From Mumia sp. zg.B17 (GTDB lineage Bacteria; Actinomycetota; Actinomycetes; Propionibacteriales; Nocardioidaceae), in assembly GCF_019550915.1 (NCBI RefSeq), contig NZ_JAHWCI010000002.1:310001-374000 (forward strand): a stretch of DNA of 64,000 bases, written 5' to 3'. Positions 25,150 to 36,629 of the stretch are shown here, in pieces. Position 1 is the first letter of the stretch. Each line of letters opens with the position of its first letter. Made by a program: the position numbers and the translations under genes. Under the pieces are notes generated by a model. It searched no databases, was not told where the DNA came from, and saw only the letters and a program-made list of their open reading frames with translations.

Positions 25150-25890
25150 GTGGACGGCAACGGCGCTGTCAGGGAGCCGGTGGTCAATGACGACCAACCG
25201 GCCCCTGCCCGGTACGGCGGCAAGATCCTCGTGGTCGACGACGACCGTGCGTTGGCGGAGATGTTGACGATCGTCCTGCGCGCGGAGGGCTTCGACACGG
25301 CGGTGGCCTCCACGGGCACCGCCGCCATCGAGGTGTTCCACAGCTACCAGCCGGACCTGGTGCTGCTCGACGTCATGCTGCCGGGCATGAACGGCATCGA
25401 CGTCGCCAAGGTGATCCGGGCCGAGTCTGGTGTGCCGATCGTCATGCTCACCGCCAAGAGCGACACCGTCGACGTCGTCCTCGGGCTCGAATCGGGTGCC
25501 GACGACTACGTGGTGAAGCCGTTCAAGCCCAAGGAGCTCGTCGCCCGGGTCCGCGCGCGGACCCGGGTCCACCACCAGCCCGACCCCGAGGTTCTTGCCG
25601 TCGGTGACCTGGAGATCGACGTCCGCGGTCACGTGGTCCGTCGGGGTTCCCAGGAGCTGTCGCTCACCCCGCTGGAGTTCGACCTGCTGGTCTGCCTGGC
25701 ACGCAGCCCGCGGCAGGTCTTCACCCGTGAGGTGCTCCTGGAGCGGGTGTGGGGCTACCGGCACGCGGCCGACACCAGGCTCGTCAACGTGCACGTCCAA
25801 CGACTGCGCTCGAAGGTCGAGCCCGATCCCGACAACCCGACGGTCGTCGTCACGGTCCGCGGGGTCGGCTACAAGGCCGGGAGCTCCTGA
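25150..25890 (+). CDS. mtrA: DNA-binding response regulator MtrA
   Basis: The 246-residue OmpR-type regulator has a receiver domain at 25-140 with acid pocket DDD (30-32), phospho-acceptor Asp74 in VLLDVMLPGMNG and VVKPFKPKEL. A winged-helix domain follows (about 150-243), ending LRSKVEPDPDNPTVVVTVRGVGYKAG. The near-identity of these blocks to actinobacterial MtrA and the mtrB-lpqB neighbours make the call firm. MtrA controls cell division, cell-wall hydrolases and DNA replication genes. The GTG at 25150 has GGAGGAG upstream. About 20 residues precede the conserved core. Confidence 0.95.
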   Translation: MDGNGAVREPVVNDDQPAPARYGGKILVVDDDRALAEMLTIVLRAEGFDTAVASTGTAAIEVFHSYQPDLVLLDVMLPGMNGIDVAKVIRAESGVPIVMLTAKSDTVDVVLGLESGADDYVVKPFKPKELVARVRARTRVHHQPDPEVLAVGDLEIDVRGHVVRRGSQELSLTPLEFDLLVCLARSPRQVFTREVLLERVWGYRHAADTRLVNVHVQRLRSKVEPDPDNPTVVVTVRGVGYKAGSS

Positions 25891-25895
25891 CGGCC

Positions 25896-27542
25896 ATGGC
25901 GCGACGGGCGCCGAGGTGGCTGCGTCGAGGGCTGCTGCGGGTGCGCAACGCGTTGTTGCCCGCGGTGTCGCTCTGGCGACGGTCCATCCAGGCCCGGGTC
26001 GTCATCACGACGATGGTGATCAGCGCGCTGGTCATCGGCGGCGTCGGCTGGCTCATGCTCCAAGGTGTCGCCGACGGCATGGTCGAGGCGCGGCGCAACG
26101 TCGCGCTCTCGGAGGCCCGCGCCGGGTTCAGCGCCGCCCAGCAGACGCTCGACGTGAGCGCGATCTCCGACGCCTCGGCCGAGACCGACGTGCTGCGCAC
26201 CCTCGTCACCGACCTGGCGTCGCGGTCGGGCTCGCCGCCGTCCTACCAGGTCCTGCTCGAGGGTCCGCTCGACGGGACGGGCAACGCCGACGCCGCCGTC
26301 GTCTCGTCGTCGGGCATCGCGTCGCAGAGCATCCCCGACGACCTGGCGCGCTCGGTCGCGGCCGGTGACGGTGTCGCGTACACCTTCAGCCGCATGCAGG
26401 TCGACGGCAGCGACGAGGAGTCGGCGGCCATCCTCGTGGGTGACGTGCTCCGGATGCCCGACGGCACCCAGTCCTACGCGTTGTACTACGCCTTCCCGAT
26501 GGCAGACCAGGCTCGGACGCTGGCGCTGGTGCGCAACTCGCTGCTGTACGCAGGGCTGGCGCTGGTCCTGCTGTCCTCCGGGGTCGCGTGGCTGGTGACG
26601 CGGCAGGTCGTCACGCCTGTGCGGCTGGCGCGCCGGATCGCCGAGCGGCTGGCCGACGGCCGGCTCGAGGAGCGGATGGTGGTGCGTGGCGAGGACGACA
26701 TCGCCCGCCTGTCGTTCTCGTTCAACCGGATGGCTGAGAGCCTCCAACGGCAGATCCGGCAGCTGGAGGAGCTGTCGCGGTTGCAGCACCGTTTTGTCTC
26801 CGACGTCTCGCACGAGCTCCGTACGCCCGTCGCGACCGTCCGGATGGCTGCGGACCTCCTCTACGACAACCGCGAGCACTACGATCCCGCGTCCCAGCGC
26901 TCCGCCGAGCTGCTCCAGGCCGAGCTCGACCGCTTCGAGTCCCTGCTCGCGGATCTGCTGGAGATCAGCCGCTTCGACGCGGGCGCCGCGCGGCTCGAGG
27001 TCGACGCGGTCGATCTGGTGGAGCTCGTCGAGGGAGTGTGCGTCCACTACGGCCCGCTCGCCGAGCGGCACGGTGTCGAGCTGAGCGTCGTCAACCGCGA
27101 CGGTCCAGCCGTGGTCGAGGCCGACGTGCGGCGTATCGAACGGATCGTCCGCAACCTCGTCGCGAACGCGATCCACTACTCGGGCTCGGACCGCGTGGAG
27201 CTGATCGTCGCCCACGGCCCCACCAGCGCGGCGATCGCCGTGCGCGACTACGGCGTCGGGCTGGAGCCCGGCCAGTCGCAGCTGGTGTTCAACCGGTTCT
27301 GGCGCGCCGACCCGGCCCGCGAGCGCAGCCGCGGAGGGACCGGCCTCGGGCTCGCGATCGCTCTGGAGGACGCCGTCCTCCACGGGGGTTGGCTGCAGGC
27401 GTGGGGCGAGCCGGGGCTCGGGGCGCAGTTCCGGCTCACGCTGCCGAAGCAGGCGGGCGACGACCCGCAACGGTCCCCGCTGCCACTCGTGCCGACCACC
27501 AGCGGTCCTGACACGCGTCGCCGGACGGGAGGTGTCCGATGA
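25896..27542 (+). CDS. mtrB: Sensor histidine kinase MtrB
   Basis: The membrane kinase has 548 residues from the ATG at 25896. Two membrane helices (about 34-56 and 215-236) flank an extracytoplasmic sensor of about 160 residues. A HAMP domain (237-290) and the H-box VSDVSHELRTPVATVRM with phospho-accepting His306 follow. The ATPase domain has RNLVANAIHYS (N box), RDYGVGLEPGQ (G1) and RGGTGLGLAIALE (G2). It phosphorylates MtrA. The start is 6 bp after mtrA; the final TGA overlaps the lpqB ATG, so partner levels are coupled by translation. Length is typical. Confidence 0.95.
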   Translation: MARRAPRWLRRGLLRVRNALLPAVSLWRRSIQARVVITTMVISALVIGGVGWLMLQGVADGMVEARRNVALSEARAGFSAAQQTLDVSAISDASAETDVLRTLVTDLASRSGSPPSYQVLLEGPLDGTGNADAAVVSSSGIASQSIPDDLARSVAAGDGVAYTFSRMQVDGSDEESAAILVGDVLRMPDGTQSYALYYAFPMADQARTLALVRNSLLYAGLALVLLSSGVAWLVTRQVVTPVRLARRIAERLADGRLEERMVVRGEDDIARLSFSFNRMAESLQRQIRQLEELSRLQHRFVSDVSHELRTPVATVRMAADLLYDNREHYDPASQRSAELLQAELDRFESLLADLLEISRFDAGAARLEVDAVDLVELVEGVCVHYGPLAERHGVELSVVNRDGPAVVEADVRRIERIVRNLVANAIHYSGSDRVELIVAHGPTSAAIAVRDYGVGLEPGQSQLVFNRFWRADPARERSRGGTGLGLAIALEDAVLHGGWLQAWGEPGLGAQFRLTLPKQAGDDPQRSPLPLVPTTSGPDTRRRTGGVR

Positions 27543-29320
27543 AGATCTCGACAGAACAGCAGCCGTCGCGGCGCGCGGCCGGCCGTATGTTCGTGGCGCT
27601 CGTCGCGCTCGCGACCGTCCTGAGCGGATGCGTCTCGATCCCGGACAGCGGGGCCGTCCGCTCGGTCGAGGACGGTCGACCCGAGCAGGCATCCCCCGCC
27701 CGCTTCCGTCCCGCGGGGCCGGTCGACGGCGCAACTCCCAATGACGTCGTCAACAGCTTCCTCCAGGCGATGATGGCTTCGCCGGTGCGCTACGACATCG
27801 CCCGCCGGTTCCTCACCGAGGGGGCGTCGGACGACTGGCGTCCCCGAGACTCCGTGACGGTGTACTCGCAGACGTCGGTGTCGCTGCCGGAGACCCGCAC
27901 CGGCGGCGAGAGCGTGGGCGTCGACCTCGTGCGCGAGGCGGTCCTCTCCGACCAGGGGCGGTTCACCGTGCCGACGTCGCGCGAGCAGCACCTGGATCTC
28001 ACGCTGGTGAAGGAAGAGGACCAGTGGCGGATCGCCGATCCTCCGCAGGGCGCGATGATCAAGCAGGACTTCTTCGAGGACTACTACGACTCGTTCAACA
28101 GCTACTTCTTCGACGCCTCGGGGAGCCAGCTCGTGGCGGAGCCGGTGCACCTGCCCGACGACGAGAACCTCCCGACGTATCTCGTCTCCTCGGTCCTCAA
28201 GGGGCCTCGGGGTGCCGTAGGCGGCCAGGCGCGTTCGTTCCTGCCCGAGAGCTGGGTGCTGGCACGCCAGGTCGAGATCGACGACGCGGGCGTCGCCGTC
28301 ATCCGGTTCGACGGCTCGCCCGCCGAGGTCCCGCTCAAGGACCGCGAGCGTCTCTCGGCCCAGCTCGTCTGGAGCCTGCGGCAGATCCCCGCGGTCACAG
28401 CCGTCGAGATCGTCGTCGGTGAGCGGGCCGTGGCACTGCCGGGTACGCCACGACGCCAGGCGGTGGATGCCTGGACCGAGTACGACCCAGCGGCGGACCG
28501 GTCGACGGAGCTGTTCGCGATGGTCGACGGCCGGCTCCGCGTCGTCGACCGGACCCGCACGAGTCCGTTCGGGGGAGTGTGGGGGAGCGACCCGGTGGAG
28601 TCCGACGACTTCCGCGTCTCTGTCGACCGCGACCGCATCGCCCTCGTGACCGACGGGCGGAAGGTGGTCCGGGTCTCGCCGTTGACCGGTGAGCCGAAAC
28701 CCGTCGTCGTCCGTCAGGGCTCCGACCTGCTGCGGCCGAGCTGGGACGCCGCCGGTCGGCTGTGGACCCTCGACCGGACGCGGCGCGGGTCCACCTTGAC
28801 CGTGGGACGGCCCGGCGAGCGCGCTCGCATCGTTGGTCTCGGGCCGTTGGTCGGGGGCCGGGTGACCGGGTTCGAGCTGTCGCCGGACGGCGCACGATTC
28901 GTCGCGACGGCGCGCGTCGCCGGGCGTGACGGGGTGTACGTCGGTGCGGTCCGCTACGAGCCCGAGTCCGAGACGGTGGTGGCCCTGGTCGACGTCAGAG
29001 AGATCCCTGTTCCGGCTGAGTCCGGTGTCCCGATCTCGGCTGCCTGGCGCTCGAGCACGTCCCTGGCGCTCCTCGCACGCGCTGCCCAGCGGGCGCCACA
29101 GGTGACCCTCGTCGCGATCGACTCCTCGAGTGCGGCTACCGGAGCGGTCCGCGTCGGTCTGCTGCCGCAGGACGGTGCCCGTCAGGTCCTCGCGCCGGGC
29201 CTGGTCTCGGCGCCGCTCTACGTGCTCGACGCGCGAGGCATGCTGTGGACGCAGAACAACGACGGCCGGTGGCAGCAGCCCGGGAGCGACCCGGTGGGTT
29301 CGGCAGGCTTCGCCGGCTGA
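27539..29320 (+). CDS. lpqB: Lipoprotein LpqB (MtrB partner)
   Basis: The 593-residue lipoprotein has signal peptide and lipobox LSGC with Cys31, placing it on the outer face of the membrane. A GerMN-like domain lies at about 40-290 (NSFLQAMMASPVRYDIARRFLTEGA; RQIPAVTAVEIVVGERAVALPG). A beta-propeller-like region with repeated LWTLDR/V..FELSPDG blades extends to the end. LpqB is known to bind the MtrB sensor domain and affect its activity. The ATG at 27539 overlaps the mtrB stop. Sequence and place both support the call. Confidence 0.94.
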   Translation: MKISTEQQPSRRAAGRMFVALVALATVLSGCVSIPDSGAVRSVEDGRPEQASPARFRPAGPVDGATPNDVVNSFLQAMMASPVRYDIARRFLTEGASDDWRPRDSVTVYSQTSVSLPETRTGGESVGVDLVREAVLSDQGRFTVPTSREQHLDLTLVKEEDQWRIADPPQGAMIKQDFFEDYYDSFNSYFFDASGSQLVAEPVHLPDDENLPTYLVSSVLKGPRGAVGGQARSFLPESWVLARQVEIDDAGVAVIRFDGSPAEVPLKDRERLSAQLVWSLRQIPAVTAVEIVVGERAVALPGTPRRQAVDAWTEYDPAADRSTELFAMVDGRLRVVDRTRTSPFGGVWGSDPVESDDFRVSVDRDRIALVTDGRKVVRVSPLTGEPKPVVVRQGSDLLRPSWDAAGRLWTLDRTRRGSTLTVGRPGERARIVGLGPLVGGRVTGFELSPDGARFVATARVAGRDGVYVGAVRYEPESETVVALVDVREIPVPAESGVPISAAWRSSTSLALLARAAQRAPQVTLVAIDSSSAATGAVRVGLLPQDGARQVLAPGLVSAPLYVLDARGMLWTQNNDGRWQQPGSDPVGSAGFAG

Positions 29321-29434
29321 GCCCTTCGTGCCGCTCGCGGCGCTCGGTCGTCCCCAGGCCCGCACGTTGCTCGATCGTCCCCAGGACGTCCGAGGGTCGC
29401 GGCCCGGCCGGCCGCCGGCCAGCACCCTGAGGAC

Positions 29435-30175
29435 GTGCGCGAACTCCTGAGGGCGGCGGCCGACCTGGTGCTCGGAGTGAGGTGTGCCGGATGTGGTCTG
29501 CCCGGCCTGGTGCTCTGCGAGCGGTGCCGTCGAGCGGTCGGTGGCCGACCCGGCATCCGTGCGCCCGACCCCGTCCCGCTCGCACTGCTGCGGCCCTCCT
29601 TGGTGGTCCCGGTGTCGCTCACCGCCTACGAGGGCGTCGTCGTCGAGCTGCTGCACGCCTACAAGGAAGAGCCGCGGACGGCTCTCGCACGTCCGTTGGG
29701 GGCCCTCCTGGCGGTGGCGGTCCTCCTCGCGCTCGGGGTCGCCGAGGAGCGCGGGTTCGCACTCGGGAGGCGCCAGACCTGGTCGGTCGTCCTGGTCCCG
29801 GTGCCGTCGCGGCGTCAGGCGGTGCGCGCACGTGGGTTCGACGCGGGAGCGCAGCTCGCCCGTGCGACCGCGTCGGCCTTGAGGCGACAGGGGGTCCGCG
29901 CCCGCGCCGATCCGGTCCTGCGGGTCGGCAGGATCGCCGACCAGGCAGGGCTCGGCGCGGCCGAGCGCGCGGCGAATCTGGCCGGTGCCTACCGCGTACG
30001 ACGGCCGGTGGCGGGTGGGGCGGCGGTGGTCGTCACCGACGACGTGGTGACGACGGGGGCCAGTGTCGGCGAGGCGGTCCGCGCGCTCACGGCGGCCGGG
30101 TCACGGCCCGTCGCAGTGGCGACCCTGGCGGCTACGCGCCGTCTTCGTCGTCCTTCGCAACGTCCCCTAGGGTGA
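29435..30175 (+). CDS. comF: ComF-family phosphoribosyltransferase-like protein
   Basis: The 246-residue protein has an N-terminal zinc-finger-like segment (VRCAGCGLPGLVLCERCRRAVGG: Cys17, Cys20, Cys29, Cys32 by count). The PRTase-type domain carries VVLVPVPSRRQAVRARGFD and the PRPP loop VVVTDDVVTTGASVGEA. ComF is needed for DNA uptake in naturally competent bacteria, but in actinobacteria the gene lies between lpqB and hpf with no proven role. The GTG at 29435 has CTGAGGAC upstream. The 114-bp gap after lpqB contains two 11-bp TCGTCCCCAGG copies, 27 bp apart, and a GGCCGGCC-rich stretch. Confidence 0.85.
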   Translation: MRELLRAAADLVLGVRCAGCGLPGLVLCERCRRAVGGRPGIRAPDPVPLALLRPSLVVPVSLTAYEGVVVELLHAYKEEPRTALARPLGALLAVAVLLALGVAEERGFALGRRQTWSVVLVPVPSRRQAVRARGFDAGAQLARATASALRRQGVRARADPVLRVGRIADQAGLGAAERAANLAGAYRVRRPVAGGAAVVVTDDVVTTGASVGEAVRALTAAGSRPVAVATLAATRRLRRPSQRPLG

Positions 30176-30301
30176 CCCGTGACCGCGTTCGCCGCTTCGG
30201 TGGAGAAATGCGACGCGGCGGTCTACGGTCGAGATATGTGAACCACCCCCGCCCCGCGTCGGCACCGTCAGCGGTGGCCGACGCTGACCCGAGGAGGCCT
30301 C

Positions 30302-30955
30302 GTGGAAGTTGTCGTGAAGGGTCGAAACTGTGAGATCACCCAGCGTTTTCGTGACTACGTCGACGAGAAGATACCTCGCATCGAGAAGTACGACCAGCGC
30401 AAGAAGATTCAGCGCGTCGACGTCGAGCTGACCAAGGAATACAACCCTCGCCAGAGCGGGCGCTGCGAGCGGGTCGAGATCACGCTGCGCAGCCGTGGGC
30501 CGGCCATCCGCGCCGAGGCCTGCGCCGACGAGCCTCTCGCGGCACTCGACAAGGCTGTCGACAAGCTCGAGGCCCAGGTGAGGAAGGCCCAGGACCGCAA
30601 GCGCGTCCACCGTGGCAGCCGGACCCCGATGTCCGTCGCCGAGTTCGCCTCGACAACCGCGCAGGACTCGCCGGCCGACGAGGAGGAGCCGATCGACGCC
30701 GTCCGCTACGCCGGTCCCGTCGAGGTCCGCGGAGAGGGCCCGCTCGTCGTCCGCGAGAAGACGCACCGTGCGAGCCCCATGACTCTCGACCAGGCTCTCT
30801 ACGAGATGGAGATGGTCGGCCACGACTTCTACCTGTTCGTGGAGAAGGACTCCGGTCAGCCGAGCGTCGTCTACCGGCGCCACGGCTACGACTACGGCGT
30901 GATCCACATCGACCCCGAGACCGACGCCGACACGCTGGACACCGCGGTGAGCTGA
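30302..30955 (+). CDS. hpf: Long-form ribosome hibernation promoting factor
   Basis: The 217-residue protein binds the 30S decoding centre and, through its C-terminal domain, drives 100S dimer formation in resting cells. The N-terminal S30AE domain (1-105) reads MEVVVKGRNCEITQRFRDYVDEKI and continues through EITLRSRGPAIRAEA. A variable acidic linker spans about 110-155. The C-terminal domain ends with EMEMVGHDFYLFVEKDSGQPSVVYRRHGYDYGVIHI. The GTG at 30302 has GAGGAGG about 5 nt upstream. A 126-bp leader precedes it, with no clear terminator after comF, so it may have its own stress promoter or be read from upstream. Confidence 0.94.
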   Translation: MEVVVKGRNCEITQRFRDYVDEKIPRIEKYDQRKKIQRVDVELTKEYNPRQSGRCERVEITLRSRGPAIRAEACADEPLAALDKAVDKLEAQVRKAQDRKRVHRGSRTPMSVAEFASTTAQDSPADEEEPIDAVRYAGPVEVRGEGPLVVREKTHRASPMTLDQALYEMEMVGHDFYLFVEKDSGQPSVVYRRHGYDYGVIHIDPETDADTLDTAVS

Positions 30956-30981
30956 CCTGGCTCGTGGCATGATCGGCTGCG

Positions 30982-31656
30982 ATGAGCTCCGCAGCCGATC
31001 ATGTCGAGTCGATCCGGGTCCTCCTGGTCGACGACCAAGAACTGTTCCGGCGCGGTCTCCGGATGGTTCTCGAGGCAGACCCAGGGCTCGAGGTGGAGGA
31101 GGCCCAGGACGGGCCCTCCGCCGTCGCTCAGGCGACCGCGAGCCCACCGGACGTGGTCCTGCTGGACGTCCGGATGCCCGGGATGAACGGGCCCGAGGCG
31201 GCCGCCGCGATCAAAGAGGCGGCCCCGTCGGCCCGCATCGTGATGCTCACGGCCAGCGACGAGGAGAGCGACCTGCTCGGCTCCATCCGCAACGGTGCGT
31301 CGGGCTACCTGCTCAAGGACTCCTCGGTCGACCAGGTCAGTGATGCCGTCCGGCGGGTCGCCTCCGGTCAGTCGCTCATCAGTCCGCAGGTCGCGACCCG
31401 CCTGCTGGAGGAGTTCCGGCAGCTGGCGACGCGCGGCGAGCCGGAGCCGCGAGGCACCAGGCTGAGCGACCGCGAGCTCGAGGTCCTGCGCCTCGTCGCG
31501 CTCGGACACAACAACCGCGAGATCGGTCGCGCGCTCTTCATCAGCGAGAACACCGTCAAGAACCACGTCCGCAACATCCTCGAGAAGCTCCAGCTCAGGT
31601 CGCGCGTCGAGGCGGCGACCTACGCGGTCCGGGAGCGCCTGCTCGATCCGCCGTGA
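30982..31656 (+). CDS. LuxR/NarL-type response regulator, orphan
   Basis: The protein has 224 residues. The receiver (12-125) has the DDQE acid pocket (17-20), phospho-acceptor Asp62 in [13 protein letters not shown] and GYLLKDSS. A linker and a LuxR HTH (about 155-217) follow, with [40 protein letters not shown]. No histidine kinase is adjacent, so its partner is elsewhere. A regulator of this type follows hpf in many actinobacteria. The stop overlaps the next GTG start (GTGA), so it is coupled to the glycosylase gene. Confidence 0.9.
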   Translation: MSSAADHVESIRVLLVDDQELFRRGLRMVLEADPGLEVEEAQDGPSAVAQATASPPDVVLLDVRMPGMNGPEAAAAIKEAAPSARIVMLTASDEESDLLGSIRNGASGYLLKDSSVDQVSDAVRRVASGQSLISPQVATRLLEEFRQLATRGEPEPRGTRLSDRELEVLRLVALGHNNREIGRALFISENTVKNHVRNILEKLQLRSRVEAATYAVRERLLDPP

Positions 31657-32897
31657 GCCGGCCGGAGGAGATGTCGGCGGCGACCGCTCGCCGTACGGTC
31701 CTGGCTGCGCAGGGGTTCACCGACCGGCCGCACAACCGAGTGACGATGCGGACGCTCGACCGCGCGCTCGTGCGGACCGGAGTTCTCCAGATCGACTCGG
31801 TCAACGTGCTTCAGCGCGCCCACTACCTGCCCCTCTTCAGCCGGCTCGGTCCGTACGACACCACGCTCCTGCATCGCGCGGCGGAGAAGCGTCCACGCCG
31901 CCTCGTCGAGTACTGGGCGCACGTCGCGGCGTACATGCCGGTCGAGCTCTGGCCGACGATGCAGCACCGGATGCGCCGCTATCGCGACCGCGGCCACGCC
32001 TGGGGTGGAGACAAGGGCCGGCCGGAGATCGCGGACGACCTGCTGCGGGAGGTCGGGACCCGCGGTGCCGTCACGGCGCGCGACCTCGACCCGGCCACCC
32101 AGCGGAGCCGGGACAACTGGGGGTGGAACTGGTCGGAGACCAAGTACGCCCTCGAATACCTCTTCCTGGCCGGCGAACTGACGGTCGCTCGACGCAACAC
32201 CGCCTTCGAGCGGGTCTACGACCTGCCCGAGCGGGTCCTTCCGCGGGCGGTCCTGGACCTGCCTGAGCCCGATCCCGCCGAGGCGGCCCGCGCACTGTTG
32301 CGCAGAGCGGCCGCATCGTCGGGGGTGGCGACGGAGGCGAGCCTGCGCGACTACTACCGGATGGGTGTGGCCGAGACCCGCACGGCGGTCCACGAGCTCG
32401 TCGAGGAGGGCACGCTGGAGCCGGTCACGGTCCAGGGCTGGCGGCGACCGGCGTACCGGCACACCGCCGCGACCACGCCCCGCTCGATTCGTGCCGCTGC
32501 TCTGCTGAGCCCGTTCGACCCGCTGGTCTGGGAGCGTGCCCGCACGGAGGACCTCTTCGGGTTCCGCTACCGGATCGAGATCTACGTGCCCGCGCACAAG
32601 CGGGTGCACGGCTACTACGTCCTGCCGTTCCTCCTCGACGACGCGATCGTCGCCCGGGTCGACCTCAAGGCGGACCGGGCCACGGGACGTCTGCTCGTCC
32701 GATCGGCCTGGGCTGAGCCCGGCGCGCCGCGTGACCGGGTGGCGGCAGCGCTGGCCGAGCAGCTGTGGTCGGCGGCGGGCTGGCTCGGTCTCGACACGGT
32801 CGAGGTGGAGCCGAAGGGGGATCTGGCCGGGGTCCTGGCAGGGGTCGTCGACCGGGCGGTGCCCGGCAGCGGCGGCGTCGAACCTGCCGCGGTGTGA
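31653..32897 (+). CDS. YcaQ/AlkX-like winged-helix DNA glycosylase (HTH_42 family)
   Basis: The 414-residue protein belongs to the HTH_42 superfamily of winged-helix glycosylases that excise bulky or cross-linked bases. The catalytic-region motif is QIDSV at 46-50, i.e. the QxD form of the YcaQ/AlkX subgroup rather than the QxQ of AlkZ. Other family segments are [14 protein letters not shown] (about 89-102), a Trp-rich [17 protein letters not shown] block (151-167) and [19 protein letters not shown] near 285. Unhooking of interstrand cross-links is known for E. coli YcaQ; activity here is inferred. The GTG at 31653 overlaps the regulator stop, a possible DNA-damage or stress link. Confidence 0.85.
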   Translation: MSRPEEMSAATARRTVLAAQGFTDRPHNRVTMRTLDRALVRTGVLQIDSVNVLQRAHYLPLFSRLGPYDTTLLHRAAEKRPRRLVEYWAHVAAYMPVELWPTMQHRMRRYRDRGHAWGGDKGRPEIADDLLREVGTRGAVTARDLDPATQRSRDNWGWNWSETKYALEYLFLAGELTVARRNTAFERVYDLPERVLPRAVLDLPEPDPAEAARALLRRAAASSGVATEASLRDYYRMGVAETRTAVHELVEEGTLEPVTVQGWRRPAYRHTAATTPRSIRAAALLSPFDPLVWERARTEDLFGFRYRIEIYVPAHKRVHGYYVLPFLLDDAIVARVDLKADRATGRLLVRSAWAEPGAPRDRVAAALAEQLWSAAGWLGLDTVEVEPKGDLAGVLAGVVDRAVPGSGGVEPAAV

Positions 32898-32939
32898 CGG
32901 CGATCTCCGACACGGTTACGGTTGGCGCCTCCTGTCGCC

Positions 32940-32945
32940 TAGGAT
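32940..32945 (+). promoter_or_regulatory. Candidate -10 element for secA
   Basis: TAGGAT lies 82 bp before the secA GTG in a 130-bp gap. Upstream GTTACG is a poor -35. No terminator is seen after the glycosylase gene, so read-through is also possible. Confidence 0.3.
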
Positions 32946-33027
32946 GGTCGAGGTTCTGCTGTCGGTGGCCGCTCTGTCCGGGCCCCCGTCGACGGCTCGG
33001 CGAGCAAGTTCTCAGGAGTGCGATTCC

Positions 33028-35766
<2,739 letters not shown>

Positions 35767-35773
35767 CCGCACC

Positions 35774-35832
35774 ACGACGAAGGACTCGACATCGCAGCCA
35801 CGAGGTGGTCGCGATGCCGAGTCCTTCGTCGT
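35774..35832 (+). terminator. Long hairpin terminator after secA
   Basis: Arms ACGACGAAGGACTCG (35774-35788) and its complement (35818-35832) give a 15-bp stem. After one A/C mismatch a further 6 bp pair (35790-35795 with 35811-35816). The loop holds a small CCAC/GTGG hairpin. It is one of the longest stems in the window. Confidence 0.85.
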
Positions 35833-35855
35833 CGGTGCGGAGGTCGGCGCGGAGG

Positions 35856-36022
35856 TCGGCTGTGGCGGGCGGCTCGTTCCTCGCCGACCACCTGTGCCTC
35901 ACTCCTCACACCCAGCGCCTCACACCCAGCCCAGTGCCTTTCGTGCCGGGTGCTGCGGGGCTCGGCTGCGGCGGGCGGCTCGTTCCTCGCCGACCACCTC
36001 TGCCTCACTCCTCACACCCAGC
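35856..36022. repeat. Two 61-bp direct repeats, 106-bp period
   Basis: Copies at 35856-35916 and 35962-36022 (starting TCGGCTG, containing GGCGGGCGGCTCGTTCC and ending CACACCCAGC) differ at only 2 bases by eye. The 45-bp spacer holds partial CACACCCAG/CCAGTGCC repeats. The second copy runs 11 bp into the 3' end of the convergent Rv3235-like gene, so it supplies its last codons and stop. Confidence 0.75.
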
Positions 36023-36629
36023 ACAGTGCCGTGCAGACCCACGTCGGATCACGACGGTCGGTGTCGTGCTCCAGTCGTGCCGCCACGGCGCGTGAGCGCC
36101 CGTCTCTCACGACGCGGGCGGTGACCTCGGCGACGTCGTCGCGTGGCTTGTAGACGCGGACGCTCGCCACGCGTGCCGCCGACGGCACGCGGGGGTCACG
36201 GCCCCGGACGCGGCTGAGGACGGTGAGCCGGTGCTGCATCTCCTCGTACACGTCCGGACGGACGACCCGCGTCAGCTGCTGGAGAGACCGCGTGCCGGCC
36301 GTGACCTCGAGCACCGCCTGGACGAACCGGCCCGCGCGCTGCTCGAGCTCGCGGTCGGGAGCCGGCACGAGACTGAGGCGTGGCCGAGTCTCGGCAACCG
36401 GGGAGGCGGGCGGCTCGGCCGAGAGCGCCAGCGAGCCCTCGACCAGCGGCAGGGACCACTGGACGGCCCGCTCACGCACGCGTGTCTCCTGGACACCCTT
36501 CTGGTTGGCGGTGCCGTCCTCGGTGACGGTGCGTCGACGGGCGCGTCGGCTCCCGCGGTGGGTCGCTGGTGGGACGGTGTGCAGGCTCGTCGCGTTGGCG
36601 TCGCGTGTGTGAGTGGTGTCGGTGGTCAT
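36012..36629 (-). CDS. Rv3235-like (DUF6459) protein
   Basis: The protein has 205 residues from the ATG at 36629, with AAGGAG upstream. The N-terminal half is basic and disordered. The folded C-terminal half (about 88-205) has RAGRFVQAVLEVTAGTRSLQQLTRVVRPDVYEEMQHRL, then VRVYKPRDDVAEVTARVVRDGRSRAVAARLE and the terminal WVCTALCWV. These are the hallmarks of the Rv3235/DUF6459 family found between secA1 and the tgs3-like gene in mycobacteria. Function is unknown. The start overlaps the LysM gene stop (ATGA-type), so they form an operon. Its last four codons fall in the 61-bp repeat copy. Confidence 0.8.
   Translation of the reverse strand: MTTDTTHTRDANATSLHTVPPATHRGSRRARRRTVTEDGTANQKGVQETRVRERAVQWSLPLVEGSLALSAEPPASPVAETRPRLSLVPAPDRELEQRAGRFVQAVLEVTAGTRSLQQLTRVVRPDVYEEMQHRLTVLSRVRGRDPRVPSAARVASVRVYKPRDDVAEVTARVVRDGRSRAVAARLEHDTDRRDPTWVCTALCWV

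Noticed and set aside
25869-27734. Minus-strand open frame of 621 codons opposite mtrB
   Set aside because: Shadow of mtrB; its translation lacks any conserved block.
29348-29385. Two TCGTCCCCAGG copies between lpqB and comF
   Set aside because: They are short, GC-rich and not placed near a promoter or symmetric site. Too weak to call an operator.
27248-29656. Open frame of 802 codons on the minus strand opposite mtrB and lpqB
   Set aside because: No recognisable motif; lpqB and mtrB fully explain the region.
35856-36022. The 61-bp direct repeats as attachment sites or IS ends
   Set aside because: No integrase, transposase or cargo lies between the copies (45-bp spacer), and no target-site duplication is visible.
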